Source: Agapetus fuscipes (lineage: Eukaryota > Arthropoda > Insecta > Trichoptera > Glossosomatidae). From it: a stretch of DNA of 64,000 bases. This document shows positions 30,635 to 43,500 of the stretch, piece by piece. Made by a program: the position numbers and the translations under genes. Every line of letters starts with the position of its first letter. Position 1 is the stretch's first letter. Location: positions 19,096,001 through 19,160,000 of the forward strand of contig OX637339.1 in the NCBI GenBank assembly GCA_951799405.1, in the 5' to 3' direction. Under the pieces are notes generated by a model. The model did not search any database and was not told the origin of the DNA. It saw only the letters and a program-made list of their open reading frames with translations.

Positions 30635-31132
30635 AAACGCAACTAAGCTACACATATAGTGTAACTTCTTGCCTGTGTTATCCCCGAAAGGGTCGCATGT
30701 GGCAATTCGAGACCTATTTATTTTTACGGATAAGGGGGCCGGCCTCACACCAACCACTTTCAATTGAAGTGGAGGTTTCCCAGCTTCCGGGAGGGGCTGG
30801 TTCTCATTTCTTGTGAAGGCTGAGTAAACCTTGAGATCGAACCCTTGCTCTCGGCATGGAATGCAAGCATTCTACCAATTGAGCTATCGACCTTTTTACG
30901 AGCATGGTCGTCGTCGCTACAAAGCGACAATTCTCGAGCAAGACCCAGTTGCTGTGAGGCTTGATGGATCTTTGGTGAACGGTCATTGGTAAAGGTTTAT
31001 GAATTTTTCAACCCAGCGAAGAGCAAATTTGAAAATATAAATGGATGTATATTTTTTTCTGCTCCGCCGGGATTCGAACCCACAACCTTCCATTCAGAGT
31101 CCGAAGTGTTACCACTGAACTACGGACCGGTC
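30635..31132 (-). mobile_element. dimeric SINE, composite copy
   Basis: GCAACTAAGCTACACATATA tail to GAACTACGGACCGGTC head. Confidence 0.9.
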
Positions 31133-31195
31133 TAGGTTTGTGTTATATTTATACAATACTTTTAGTATATTCTTCGTCTTTATTTTTAAATACGT

Positions 31196-31275
31196 CCAGT
31201 CGATAGCTCAGTTGTTAGAGTGCTTGCATTCCATGCCGAGAGCTCGGGTTTCGAATACCACCGAGGGTGTCAGTT
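31196..31275 (+). mobile_element. SINE unit 2 head
   Basis: CAGTCGATAGCTCAGTTG and GGGTTTCGAATACC. Confidence 0.7.
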
Positions 31276-31329
31276 TTAGGCGTTAAGTAATACCTAATTA
31301 ATTAATGAGTATGAGTTTTAGGCGTATAC

Positions 31330-31440
31330 CTACGGCCGACTGATGATGCTGGAGAGATGTTTTCCGGGATCTGTTGCCGTGGGTACTGGAGCTTCCGAAC
31401 GTTACGCTCATGTCTACGGGCTTCTTCAGCGTGAAGTGTA
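31330..31440. repeat. interspersed repeat K
   Basis: Inverse copy of 11470-11605. Confidence 0.5.
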
Positions 31441-31583
31441 ATGATGAAGATGATGTTGATGAAAACTGTGATCTAGGGGCGTGCATTCCATACAAGCACA
31501 TTTGCCTAATAGGTAGGCAATACATGGTATAAATGCATTTAAGCTAAATTTTCAAATTAAAAATTAAAAATTTAAGTTTGATT

Positions 31584-31627
31584 GGTTTCTTGACTAATAG
31601 GTTGCTATATGGCTGACCACCCATGCT
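31584..31627 (+). repeat. R repeat 5' fragment
   Basis: TTTCTTGACTAATAGGTTGC to CACCCATGC, cut by the class C array. Confidence 0.7.
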
Positions 31628-31778
31628 TTTGGACGGGTTGTCGTTGACCGATTTGTCTTTGAGCGAAATGTCGTTGGCCGAAAAGTCGCGTGGACGAAGT
31701 GCCGTGTGACCGATTTGTCAATGGCCGAACTGTCGTTGGACGAGTTGTCTTTTACCGATATGTCGTGACACGGACCGG
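31624..31778 (+). repeat. class C 15-16-bp minisatellite
   Basis: About nine degenerate units like GGCCGAAATGTCGTTG. Confidence 0.7.
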
Positions 31779-32075
31779 TCGATAGCTCAGGTGGTAGAGT
31801 GCTTGCATTCCATGCCGAAAGCTCGGGTTCGAATCCCACCGAGGGTGTCAGAAATGATTTCCCGTTTCGGTGTTTATTTCAAACCTCAAAATAAAATACC
31901 GGCAAGGTTTACTCAGCCTTCACAAGAAATGAGTACCAGCACTCTCGGGAGCTGGGAACCCTCCACTTCAACTGAAGTGGTTGGCGTAAGGCCGGCCCCC
32001 TTACCTGTAAAAATAAATAGGTTCAACTCGCCACATGCGACCCCTTCGGGGATAACGCGGCAAGAAATTACGCTA
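31772..32075 (+). mobile_element. SINE unit 2, near full length
   Basis: ACCGGTCGATAGCTCAGG, GGGTTCGAATCCC, CAACTGAAGTGG, GGCAAGAAATTACGC. Confidence 0.85.
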
Positions 32076-32395
32076 ATAGACATACGATAAATAAGCATTA
32101 AAGGGGACGTTCTGACACCATTCGTAGGGATTGAACTCCAGCCCTCTGTCTTTGAACGCAATCTTTCTACTAAATAAACTATCAAAAGGACTAATAGGAA
32201 GATACATTATTTTTCTACGACCACAGTTAATATTATTATTTGTTTTGTCCTCTGGGCTTTGCCATCGACAGAAAATGTAACTTTTGGTTCACGTTGAAAT
32301 AAATTGAAATGCTTTTGAAGTCTGGTAAAATGAAGGTTTAACCCTGCGGCGAGCTGTTTTCTGGAAACCTTTGACTACAAAACATTCACCAACTT

Positions 32396-32430
32396 ATAAT
32401 CTATAATCTAAGTTGCATGGATATAATAAT
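32396..32430 (-). repeat. R repeat tail fragment
   Basis: TATAATCTAAGTTGCATGG only. Confidence 0.5.
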
Positions 32431-33230
32431 ATTTCAATTTTACATTTTTTATACTGTAGTGTTTTTGGGTTCTACAACAGGTCTTCTTTCTGGATATCTA
32501 TTTTCGTTTAATTTATTTTACAATTTATATTTATTTTTAACACTTTTAGCAACTCAAATTTATTTTCACAGTTCAGCACCGCTCACACTCTTCAATCAAA
32601 GGCGACTATCTAACTGACTCGATGTATCAAATTTTGCTCCTTATATACTGTAGTGACAGAAGTCTCTAGGGGGCCAATTTGCCAGCACAATCTACCAGCT
32701 TCGAGAGTACAAAAGGATCATTTAGTTTCTAGATTTCTTAAGCCTATAATTATTGCTACCTACGGTGTACACCTATATTAATCTATTTTTGACATAACAC
32801 TATAATAACTTTTACTACCTACGATGTACACCTATATTAATCTAATATTTACATTGCAGTAATTTATTTTGAACAATTAATTTGTGCACTTTCGGTTCAG
32901 AGTTACGTTTGTACAGCATGGTACAACGGCTGATACACTTCTTAAGCTACAGAGAGTCTTGGTCCTTATTTTATAGTAAGAATAAAGATCATTCTCGAAA
33001 CATGGAGAATTGCTACTAGCTAGATTACCTAACACTCAATCTCGAACAAATTATTATCCTTATAAGTACCTAACATCTATTTATTTCTAGAGACACTTAA
33101 CAGACTTTGAACTCACACAGACAAACAACACACAATTACATATTCTCAGCAATGTAATACACTCGCGTATTTCCATTTGGCTTGTGGATTTTTTTTTTAC
33201 ATCTAAAGGGGGCAGATGAGCGGCGTACGA
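32431..33230. other. unassigned AT-rich stretch
   Basis: Contains a short direct repeat (TACGGTGTACACCTATATTA / TACGATGTACACCTATATTA, ~32760-32845). No gene recognised. Confidence 0.35.
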
Positions 33231-33300
33231 CCGGTCTGTAGTCTAGTGGTTAACGGTTCGGGCTCCCAATCCAAACGACGCGTCGTGAGTTTGGATTACG
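33231..33300 (+). mobile_element. SINE unit 1 head fragment
   Basis: GACCGGTCTGTAGTCTAGTGG only. Confidence 0.6.
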
Positions 33301-33668
33301 ATATCGATTAATCGATATTTCTAATATCGAGAAAAATATCGATATTTATCAAAAAAATATCGGTAATCTAATCTAATCTAAGTTGCAAAGATATGTTACA
33401 TTGGAGATTCACATTACATGCATTTTCATAATCAGACACGAACAAATTCGCGCTTGCACATGCCGCATGTGAACCTACAACATAAAAACCAAATCTCAAA
33501 TGGACATACACCCTGCAACTCTTGCCGTCCTTCCCTGATACAGGGGTGACATTGGCAAAGTGAACCATTTTTACAGCATGGGTGGTCAGCCGCATACCAA
33601 CCTATAAGTCAAGAAACTTTTGTCAAGGGTACTTTTGATATATCGATATATTTCGCCCATCCCTATAT
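33301..33668. repeat. ATATCGAT-rich MITE with R inside
   Basis: ATATCGATTAATCGATATTT on one side and ATATATCGATATATTTCGCC...CATCCC on the other, split by R at 33364-33612. Confidence 0.55.
33364..33612 (-). repeat. R repeat, full length
   Basis: TAATCTAATCTAAGTTGC to CCTATAAGTCAAGAAA. Confidence 0.9.
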
Positions 33669-34084
33669 ATAATTTTTTTTTACCAATAATCCCTAACTCC
33701 GCCTCTTTCTTTCTCGAACCATTGCGCTAGCAACATGTCCGCTTGCGTTCATCCAATTTAATAAACTACAATAGTGTGCTAATTGTGATTTAATGTGTTG
33801 AATAAATATTATGAACAATGGACATTATTTAGATGATTCCTCCAAAACCCAGTGCCTAGCTTCAAAATGGCTAAATTCGGCCATTTTGGATCACTTCGCA
33901 CCGTATAAAGTGCTGCCAATATTGCAACTCAGTGTGTGCTTGTCTGTTTGCATGTGTGGAGCAAACGTCACTGACAGCTGGCCGCGTGTGGGGTAAGGGG
34001 GGGGCGGAGAGACGTCAAACGAGGAAATGCAGAACCAGAGGGTCGGATAGATCAGAGTAGTGAAAACTAGACGTTCCATGTTTA

Positions 34085-34160
34085 ACCGGTCCTATGTCTA
34101 GTAGTCGACACTTCGTACTTGTGATTGGAAGGTGTAGTGGTATCGATTTCCAGCGGAGTA
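34085..34160 (+). mobile_element. SINE unit 1 head fragment
   Basis: AACCGGTCCTATGTCTAGTAG to CAGCGGAGTAC. Confidence 0.6.
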
Positions 34161-34455
34161 CGCAACGCAACGCAACGCAACGCAACTAAGCTACACATAT
34201 AGTGTAACTTCTTTCCGCGTTTTCCTCGAAGGGGTTACGTGTGGCAAGCTGAACCTATTTATTTTTACAGGTAAGGGGGCCGGCCTTACGCCAACCACTT
34301 CAGTTGAAGTGGGGGTTTCCCAGCTCCCGAGAGGTCTAGTACTCATTTATTGTGAAGGCTGAGTAAGCTTGGCCGGTATTTTATTTTGGGTTTGAAATCA
34401 TTTCTGACCCCTTTGTTGAGATTCGAACTCGAGCTCTCGGTATGGCTATAAGCGC
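34161..34455 (-). mobile_element. SINE unit 2 with (GTTGC)n tail
   Basis: Starts with CAACGCAACGCAACGCAAC, i.e. a pentanucleotide tail on the - strand; ends near GAGCTCTCGGTATGG. Confidence 0.8.
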
Positions 34456-34567
34456 TTTCTTTTTTTTATAAACTTCTGATGGAGATACGACAAGCAAGCA
34501 CTAAACGGACGATATTTTCTTAGTTACACCCTATGTAAATCTTCTGTACAATACATTTTTATGAATA

Positions 34568-34816
34568 TCTATAATCTATAATCTAAGTTGCAAGGATATA
34601 TTCATTCAAAGCTCTCAGATGTATGCCCACAAACAAACACGTGTAGTTCGCGCTTACAAATGCTGATTGTGTACTTACAAATAAAATTCAAACCTCAAAT
34701 GAACATAAGCCCCACAACTTTTGCCGACCTTCCCTGAAACAGGGGTGACACTGGCAAAGTGAACCATTTTTTACAGTATGGGTGGTCAGCCTCATACCAA
34801 CCTATAAGTCAAGGAA
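34568..34816 (-). repeat. R repeat, full length
   Basis: TATAATCTAAGTTGCAAGG to CCTATAAGTCAAGGAA. Confidence 0.85.
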
Positions 34817-35082
34817 TAATAATATTTATTATTATTTACGTGATCGAAGTGAGTGAACGCAATACCTTATACTAGGGGCACAGATGTGAACTTCTGTTTT
34901 TGATGCAGTTTTCCTCTGAAGTGGCCGTCAGGAGCACCTGACGCGCTCCGTCCTTTTCTGTTTCGTACATTTCCCCATCCCCCCTCTCTTTCACATGCGG
35001 GTCGCTCTAGGCGTTCTATTCGTGAATATAATTTCCCTTTTAACAAATCGAATTTTACAGGTAGGTATTTTCATCATCATCA

Positions 35083-35285
35083 TCTAAATCTAATATCATT
35101 TGAGATGCATATTAAATGCATTCCCACAACCAGACATGCATAATTTCGCGCTCACACATGCCGCGTGTGGACCTACAATATAAAAACCCAATCTCAAATG
35201 AACATACGCCCTGCAACTCTTGCCGACCTTTCCTAAAACAGGGGTGACATTGGCAAAATGAACCATTTTTTTTACAGTATGGGTG
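35083..35285 (-). repeat. R repeat, 5' end missing
   Basis: TAAATCTAATATCATTTGAG to CAGTATGGGTGG. Confidence 0.8.
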
Positions 35286-35387
35286 GTAAAGGAATATCAT
35301 CATCATTATTTTTATTTTATAGCAGCTCGGCCGGGTGACGACACAATTTTGTCTGTTCAAGTGCAGACCTCATTTACCACATGTTTT

Positions 35388-35505
35388 GTAATCGCAAACT
35401 ATAAGCATCCGAATTTCAAATGAACATAAATCCTGCAACTCTTGTCGACCCTCCCTGAAATAGGAATGAAATGACATCGAGAAAGTGGACCACTTTTTAC
35501 AGTAC
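35388..35505 (-). repeat. R repeat fragment
   Basis: AATTTCAAATGAACATAAATC to CACTTTTTACAGTAC. Confidence 0.65.
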
Positions 35506-36070
35506 CTATGCCTATAGGGTATACGAGAGCTTAAGAAGATTATTAATATCGGGACTAAAGAACCTCTATGGAAGTATTTTTGTGATTTTCCTAATTTTAC
35601 AGCGAAAAAACTTTGATTGTCCCTGGCCAGATGTCGTTACTGAAGTACATAACTTAATGTTTTAACTCAAGCATTACGTTTCACAAAAAAATAATGTAAA
35701 TTATCTTGACGCTCTTAGCGAGCGTTTAAGTTTTTTAAACTTTTGCTTAAACGCTATGTTTGAGTATTAACGGCTGCGAATCTGACACAGAAAGACAATT
35801 ACGTACAATTACGAAAGAAAATATTCTGCACAAGTATCTTACATTTGTAAAATAACTTAAACATTTTTTTGCGTTTTACAGACAAACATGTTGTGTGTGC
35901 AGATCTTTTTTTTAAATATAACAAAAACATTCTGTTTCGTCTGTCCCGCTGTATCACACGCGGCGTGTATTTTTTATAAAATTATCTATGTGGAAGTCTC
36001 AGTGGTAGCAAACGATTGTATTAAAACAAATTATGCCAAAAAAATATTTTTTCTTTTTATATTTCATTTT
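35506..36070. other. unassigned AT-rich stretch
   Basis: A short palindrome GAGCGTTTAAG...CTTAAACGC is at ~35715-35755. No gene recognised. Confidence 0.3.
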
Positions 36071-36072
36071 TT

Positions 36073-36110
36073 ATCTTGACTTATAGGTTGATATGAGGCT
36101 GACCACCCAA
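36073..36110 (+). repeat. R repeat 5' fragment
   Basis: ATCTTGACTTATAGGTTGA to GACCACCCA; a tail remnant at ~36160-36180. Confidence 0.65.
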
Positions 36111-36361
36111 GGCACGGCTTTCTCAGCTTTCACAAGAAATGAGTAGATATACATAACTCTTCGACTTAGATTGTAGATTGTGGTTATCACGCACAAAATG
36201 ATTCATTTTAATACGATTGTGTGGTGTAAATTTTATTTATTGATTTGTCTACGAATGAATAAAAACACAAACGTGGAATGACAGAGATGCTATCGATGTA
36301 AAATAAAGGATACAGATACGGATATTGCAATAATATTATTTCGATTTCGGCAAAAGGATAT

Positions 36362-36495
36362 CTCCTTGACTGATAGATTGGTATGAGGCTGACCCTCCGT
36401 GCTGTAAAAATCGGTTCACTTTTGCCAATACCACCCTGGTTTCAGGGACAGGCGACAGGAGTTGCAAGGTTTATGTTCATGTGAGGTTTTGTTTA
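36362..36495 (+). repeat. R repeat 5' half
   Basis: CTCCTTGACTGATAGATTGG to TTCATGTGAGG. Confidence 0.75.
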
Positions 36496-36499
36496 TTTG

Positions 36500-37360
36500 T
36501 TACACAGTATAATAACATGTTTTATTTAAACTCCGTCTACACCCCTATCCGACATTATCCGAAACTTTTGTTTCGGTTGCGAACACGTTTTAATTTTTAT
36601 TTCGGATACTTGAAAGTTTCAATTACGGGTAAAATAATATCCACAACATATCTAGTTATACTTATGAAGGCAGGACAAACGAAGAACAAAATAAAAAATG
36701 TATCTTAATAATAAACGTTTTATAAAATGTTTCACATTTCTGCACAGTCTCCAAATTTGTCGGGAATGGAAACGGTATTATTTCGGATATCCGCTAGTTT
36801 TGAAGGGTTTCCTCACGGATATTAGATTTTTAAGAAAATTTTAAAATAAAATACCTACAAATAAGAACATTGATTGGATGGCAATATTTCAAGGCTATCA
36901 TTTAGTTTTTTATCAGTCACACAAGTATACGTGATTATTACTAAAGCTTTGTATTCACTGAAAAATGAAAATCATAATGAAACGATGTAACAGATGTCAT
37001 TTTTATTATATTTTTTAATCTATTTTGGATAGATACGGATACGATTTTTTTATTAACGAGTATCCGATAGTTTCAGTGATGGATACGGATGCCCATTTAT
37101 TACTCCATTTTTCAAAATCTTCATGGGAATTATTACAAAAAAAACTTTAAAAGTATGAAGACATAAGTATCAAGCAAGACATAAACAACATCTAAACACG
37201 AATATGAGATTATCATACAGATACAAATCAGTACGGCCTTGTCAAAGTTGTTAAAAAAACAATATATAAAAAAATATTATATATTAACAGCCGAACATAC
37301 AAATTTCCATAGAGCCTTTCAAATTTCTTCAAATACAGTAAAAAACGTATGCAAGTTCTA
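36500..37360. other. unassigned AT-rich stretch
   Basis: No coding frame with a recognisable domain. No clear repeat. Confidence 0.3.
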
Positions 37361-37364
37361 AAAT

Positions 37365-37614
37365 AATCTGTAATCTATAGTGCAAAGATATATAAACATT
37401 AAAAACTCATATCAAATGCATGCCCACAAACAAACACTTGTAAAGTTCGCACATACAAATGCTGAGTGCTTACTAACAATTAAAAATCCAAACCTCAAAT
37501 GAACATCAACCTTGCAATACTTGCCGACCTTCTCTGGAACAGGGGTCACATTGGCAAAGTGAACCATTTTTTACAGTATGTGTGGTCTGCCGCATACCAA
37601 CCTATAAGTCAAGG
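37365..37614 (-). repeat. R repeat, full length
   Basis: TAATCTATAGTGCAAAG to CCTATAAGTCAAGG. Confidence 0.85.
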
Positions 37615-37636
37615 TTTGCATGTAATAAATAACGTT

Positions 37637-37774
37637 CTAATCTAATCTAAGTCGCAAAGATATGCCACATTGGGGTTTCACATTACATACATTTTCACAA
37701 GCAGACACGTTTTACACGCAGAACCAATTTATACAGCATGGGTGGTCAGCCGCATACCAACCTATAAGTCAAGA
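37637..37774 (-). repeat. R repeat with large internal deletion
   Basis: Both ends present (TAATCTAATCTAAGTCGC and CCTATAAGTCAAG). ~110 bp missing from the middle. Confidence 0.8.
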
Positions 37775-38813
37775 AATGTACACAACAAATTACATTTCAG
37801 AAATAAACGATCTTGATAACAAAAATCTTAATATTTACAATTTACAAAAAATGTTTTTAACTTCTGGAAGACTTTGGACTTAACACCCGCATTGAAAGCG
37901 GGCAGGCGAATTTAAACTCCAAGTATGAAAGTCAACGTTATAACTGAGCCGCGGCGCATACAAATAATGTATGAGGATGTAAAGCAGCACCTCTCACGAG
38001 CGTCTCAATTTATATATATTATAATAAAACTCTGTGGTTGAGTATAAAAAATGATTTTGTACGTTAATTCTTACGCACGCTAAAAAACGTACATGCCTCG
38101 AGTATAACATTGGACGTTTAAAAACAAACACGGAGAAAACAAAAAATATAAAACGATTTTAAACAGCGCCGTGTGGCCGTCTTAATTTTGATGCATTTTT
38201 ACAAAACGATAACTCCGAGTTACAACGTAAAAAAATATTTGCTTCTGGGGAAATATAAACACCGAAAATGTGTCAGAATTTTTGTCTCTCGGAAATATAA
38301 TTGTTTGAATAGTTCAAAAAACCGACACAATGGCGCACTAGGGTGGATCGCGTTTAGTATGAAAATCATTCTTTTTCCATTATTAAATATAAATTGGAAG
38401 AGGAAAAATAAAATAAGAATTACATTAAATACATAAAAAATATCACTTTAAATCCTAAAAAGAAAATATACAATTAAAATGCAATTTTAGCTACACGAAG
38501 ATATGCAAAATTTGGGTACTTTTTAAATAATTATGAAGAACCAATGAAAAGTTTAAAAAAATAATTTTCATCTAGAAAAAATACAACTAATCAAAGTTAA
38601 TGTTTTGAAATAAAAAAAAATTAGGATTTATTCATAAGAACACTGGAAATCTCCATTTAAGGTATCTCCGTAAATAAAATTATTTTGAATTTGTATTTTA
38701 TGGGAAAAAATACCTAATTTTATGTGTTAATTTAATCTGGAGAAAAAATACTACCTTACCACTTACAAAATGGGTCATTTTGGTCATCAAAGTTGGGCGC
38801 GCTGACCTCTCGA
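37775..38813. other. unassigned AT-rich stretch
   Basis: Part of ~37920-38100 shares short inverted motifs (AACTCTGTGGTT) with 57865-57975. No gene recognised. Confidence 0.3.
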
Positions 38814-39066
38814 TCACCCTTAAAGGTAAAACTGAATAAGTGCTGATTCAGTGATTTGAGAATCGTGGATAATTTTTTTTATTGTGAGTAACTTCTCATA
38901 GTAAGTGAACTAATTATAAGGAAGTGCTCATGACAAACTTCTAGACTACAGGATTTTTTACACTTTTGTAGAGCTTTCTCTCGTAGAAAATAGGAAAAAG
39001 GTGCATTTATCTAAGAACACACATGTTAGCTTTATACCTATATGGCCCTTTTCAGTTTTACCTTTT
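38814..39066. repeat. MITE with CCTTAAAGGTAAAACTGAA ends
   Basis: Left tip CCTTAAAGGTAAAACTGAAT at 38817, right tip CAGTTTTACC at ~39053, inverted. Body as at 29990-30200. Confidence 0.7.
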
Positions 39067-39097
39067 TTTTTTTTTTTTTAAGTATTTTTACTTTATT

Positions 39098-39210
39098 TGA
39101 CTTTCAGGTTGGTATGAGGCTGACCACCCATACTGTAAAAAATGGTTCACGTTGCCAATGTTACCCCTGTTTCAGGAAAGTTCAGAAAAAGCTGAAGGGC
39201 ATATGTTCTT
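39098..39210 (+). repeat. R repeat 5' half
   Basis: GACTTTCAGGTTGGTATGAGG to GCTGAAGGGCATATG. Confidence 0.75.
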
Positions 39211-39317
39211 TCGTGATTTGGTCATTGTCGATAGAGCATGACGCAGGCGGGGTTCGAACAAGCATTGGTGCCAATAACGCAAATTCGAGCGCCGACGCCT
39301 TAACGGCCATCCCATCG

Positions 39318-39362
39318 ACTAGCACTCGTAGTCCACGCTTCACTTCCATACATCAAAAGGTA
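39318..39362 (-). mobile_element. LINE RT fragment
   Basis: Antisense reads LLMYGSEAWTT, the motif also at 60885. Confidence 0.45.
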
Positions 39363-40475
39363 GGTCTTTAATAAATTATTATCGCAAGGTATTTACTAGT
39401 TATTTCGTAGATGTAATAGCACAAGGATGATTTATTCAAAAACGTTTTCCCGCAGACTTCGCGAGCTGTCACTAGCAGAGCTCCTCCCCTCTCACTTCAT
39501 CCCACTTCACCGCCGCTCACAGAGCGAGAGAGAGGAAAAATCAAAAATAAAGCCCGGCAAATGGCGTGTTTCTGACACGGCAAAATAATCAGCGCAGAAT
39601 TCAGCCGTCATATCAAACGGTTATAATAATTATAATAAACAACAAGAAAAAGTTCATTTAATTTTCGGAATCGGAAAGTTTTCCAACCGCCGTGTTCTAA
39701 TTTTCAAATTTCAGTGCTGCAACTTTTTCCCTGTATCCGATACAAAAAAAAATTGGTGAAAAAAAATATTTCCTGAAAATATTGTACTTTTGGTAGGTAG
39801 GTATAAAGTTTTTTAAATAGAGTAGGTAGGTATAGAGTTTTTTTTGGTACGTTACCCGGCCTGTTGGCTATAGCCAAATGGACTGACTCGACACATTTAA
39901 AATACGGAAAAATATGATGTCACTTGGCCGGGCTGGAGAAAACCATAACTTCAGTACAATAATATATAGGTAGGTAATTTAAAAAGACTGCACTGCTTAC
40001 TGCATTTATCAAATCTGTCAACTGCATATTTTTCCCAATGTTACAAAATAGAAAAATTCTGTTTTTCGGAAGACGTCACATAGCCGCGGGATTTTTTTTT
40101 TGTGCCGAGTCTATTCCAAAATTTCTTCTGCGGAATGGCATTAGGTAACACTCAGTAATACAACAAAATATTTTTTTTTACACTTTTATTTTTGTTCTGA
40201 CTTTGCATTTTCTTTTTGGTTTCCTTTTTTTCAACGCAAGGGCTGCAACACCCCGATATAAATTTAAAACGTTCCGATTCGTATACGTACAAATATTTTT
40301 GCATTGCAGTAAATAAAAATATTGTTTTTAAATTATAAAGGGACATCTATACGTAACTGTGTGCAACACTTTTAAAAATATTTAGGTGTTAAAAACAAGA
40401 AGTTTTCAAAGAATACCAACAGATGTCAATAGTAAAACTTTCAAATTACAGTTTTCTTTTTTATCGACAAACATT
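39363..40475. other. region upstream of the KXD1-like gene
   Basis: AT-rich, with TAGGTAGGTATA motifs (39795-39835). No second gene recognised. Confidence 0.35.
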
Positions 40476-40480
40476 TCAGT
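40476..40480 (+). promoter_or_regulatory. candidate Inr (TCAGT) for the KXD1-like gene
   Basis: The arthropod initiator motif TCAGT lies about 90 nt before the KXD1 start codon, with no ATG in between in the sequence inspected. Its position fits a short 5' UTR. There is no obvious TATA box. This is a positional guess only. Confidence 0.3.
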
Positions 40481-40567
40481 GTCAAACGTCAAATTAGATA
40501 TTGAAAATTTGCTGTTGGAAGCGAAATATTTTTATAAATATTCCTCTGTTATTAAACATAATTAACC

Positions 40568-43500
40568 ATGGCGAACGGCACACCAGAAAGCGAATTCTCC
40601 ATAGAGTGCTTCCAGAACTATTCAGCCCCCGAGGTGTTTATCCAAGGCTTGGCAGGGATCGTCAACCAGGCAGACGTCGAAGTCATGATACGCGCCCAAA
40701 AACAAATGTGAGGTCTATTTTAATTAATTTAGTAAAATAATAATGCCCTTTAATATAGGTTAGTTATGAGGCTGAAAACTATCTATAATAAATAAACTCA
40801 TACTGTAAAAATTTATTTAGGTACCTACTTTGCTGGTTCACCGGACTACGCATAAAAAAAACTTTTAGAATAATTTATGTTTTCTCTTTGTTATTTATCG
40901 AAAGACTTACCTTGTTGTGCTAGCCATTTGTCTCTGCTGGTCGCCATCCTCTTGTAAAGGCAGTGCCTTGTTGTGCTAGCCATTTGTCTCTGCTGGTCGC
41001 CATCCTCTTGTAAAGGCAGTGCTTTGTTGTGCTAGCCATTTGTCTCTGCTGGTCGCCATCCTCTTGTAAAGGCAGTGCCTTGTTGTGCTAGCCATTTGTC
41101 TCTGCTGGTCGCCATCCTCTTGTAAAGGCAGTCCCTTGTTGTGCTAAACATTTGTCCCTGTTGGCTCTGGGTGATTTCTAGTAATATTCTTCCTTCAAAG
41201 ATGTTTCTTAGGAAGGTGCTATGTCTTATCCAATGCCCCATGAGTTTTTGTTTCCTCTTTAATATTTGACATGTAAGGTGTCTTCCAAACTTCAAGGTCT
41301 TGCAACATATTCTCATTTAATTTCCTTTCTTCCCATGATCTTATTTTCCTCCAGATCCATAGGGGCCGTCCATAAATTATGTCATCGATTTTGGGCAACC
41401 CCCCTTACAATCATCCTATAGTCATTATCTAATGACCCCCCCCCCCCTCTGGCTGTAATAATGGATGAGCTTAATAATTAATAATTTATATTACTTACAT
41501 AATATTTTGTATATTTTGTAGAAATTGGTATTTACAAGAACGACGTCACTTCTGGTACTCGTACATCATTTGCCATCATCCGCAGACCAGACTCCCCCCC
41601 CCCCTTAATGCGAATGATGTAATATATGGACAGCCCCATATCTGTATTGCTAGTCAGGATTCTCTTTTCTACTTTGTAGCTTTCATACTTGATTCTTTGT
41701 AAAGAAGGGCAGTAGAGCTGATCGATAACCCTTCTCTTAAAACCAAAATACATTCCCTCAAGCATTTAAGGGTTGGAATGATCAGTCTCTTCTTTCGCTA
41801 CTATCATGGCGTCTGTTCTGATGAAATATCCTCACTTATACCCCCTCCTCTCGTCACAACAAGGGCAACTCGTAGAACGGCTCACATTCACCCCTTTACA
41901 GTCAACGTCAAAGCTATGAAGTGCTTTCACAAACCATTAATTTACCAAAATGCCCGTTTATGGAAAGATTTACTCCTTAATCCTTTTCTATTCAAAACCA
42001 ATATCAATTGCCACTTCCTTTCAGTGTCCCAAAACAAAGGCAACACAACACTACGCAGCTAACAGCCCTGCTACAAAAGATCAGGGCATCAATTGCCACA
42101 TCACCAACACCAACACCCCTGCGTTTCTTCAAAAAGTTTCATTGCCCTTTAAATTATATGAAATCTGGAAGTCTCTCACACAAGATGACTTGAAAAAACC
42201 CAAAAAAGTTGTGTAGCAATGTTTGAGCTTAGTTTAGCATAGACTTGAATAAGATTTCTTATTTTCACAATTTCTTTAACAAAGTCAATCTAATCAAATG
42301 GATGTTGTCACAAAAAATATTACCTACCCACAAATACAAGGTGTTGTTTATGCTGATGAACCTGTTATTGCACCATTTTGATTCTTCTGTCAAAATTAGC
42401 CATTATTTTATATTTGAAGAAACTTTAAATAGGATGTTTGTCTTTCAACAAAGGTATTCTGGACTGGTCTGTAGTCTAGTGGTTAACACTTTGGTTTCAT
42501 GATTGGAAGGTAGTGGGTTCGAATCCCGGCGAAGCACAATTTTTTTTTTTTTTTCAAATTTGCTCTTCGCTGGGTTGAAATTTTTTAAGAAATAAGCCGT
42601 TCTACAAGTTGCCCTTGTTGTGACGAGGAGGTATCTAATCTAATCTACGTAAGTTGCAAAGATATGTTACATTGGAGATTCACATTATGCATTCTCACAA
42701 CCAGACATGTACTAGTCCGCGCTTGCACGTGCGTCATGTGAACCTACAACATAAAAACCAAATCTCAAATAGACATACAACGTGCAACTCTTGCCGTCCT
42801 TCCCTGAAACAGGGGAAGACCGAGAAAGGTATGGATGGACCAAATATCCGAAATTGGAATATCCAGAGTCATATTAAAAGAAGAGCCTGCATGAAAAAGG
42901 TTATGACTCTGGAGGAAATGAAAGAAGTATGACAGGAAAAACTTTGAGGGATAGAGTTAAGAATGAATGGGTAAAAAAATAATGTAATTTGAAAGAGGAT
43001 GTGAAAGTTAAAGTACAAAAGAATGTGATGAGATGGTTTGGGCATGTGGAAAGAATGAATGATGATAGACTGACAAAGTATGTATACAAAAAAAGTGTGA
43101 AAGGAAAAAGAGGGAAGGGACAACCGAGAAAAGTATGGAGTGATCAGATTGAGGAGATTGTGAAAGAATGGGATATACAAAGTGAGCGTAAAAGAAGACA
43201 ATGCATGAAAAAGGTGATGGATATGAAGGAATTGAAAGAGGTATGTCAGGATAGGAAAAAATGGAGGCAACTCTGCAGAGGCTCTGGCCACCCCTAGCGG
43301 AATGGCGACAGAGAGTTACAGTATGTAAGGACAGAAAGAAATGGCGGTTGATCTGTAATGTTGGCGGCTAGGGTTTATTAAATTGAAATTTGTTTTATGT
43401 TTTAGTTTTTGATGTCCATATAGGTATATTATTATTTATTGATTTAAAAAATGTAATTTGTTGTGTATGTTCCTACACTTATAGGTTGGTATGCGGCTGA

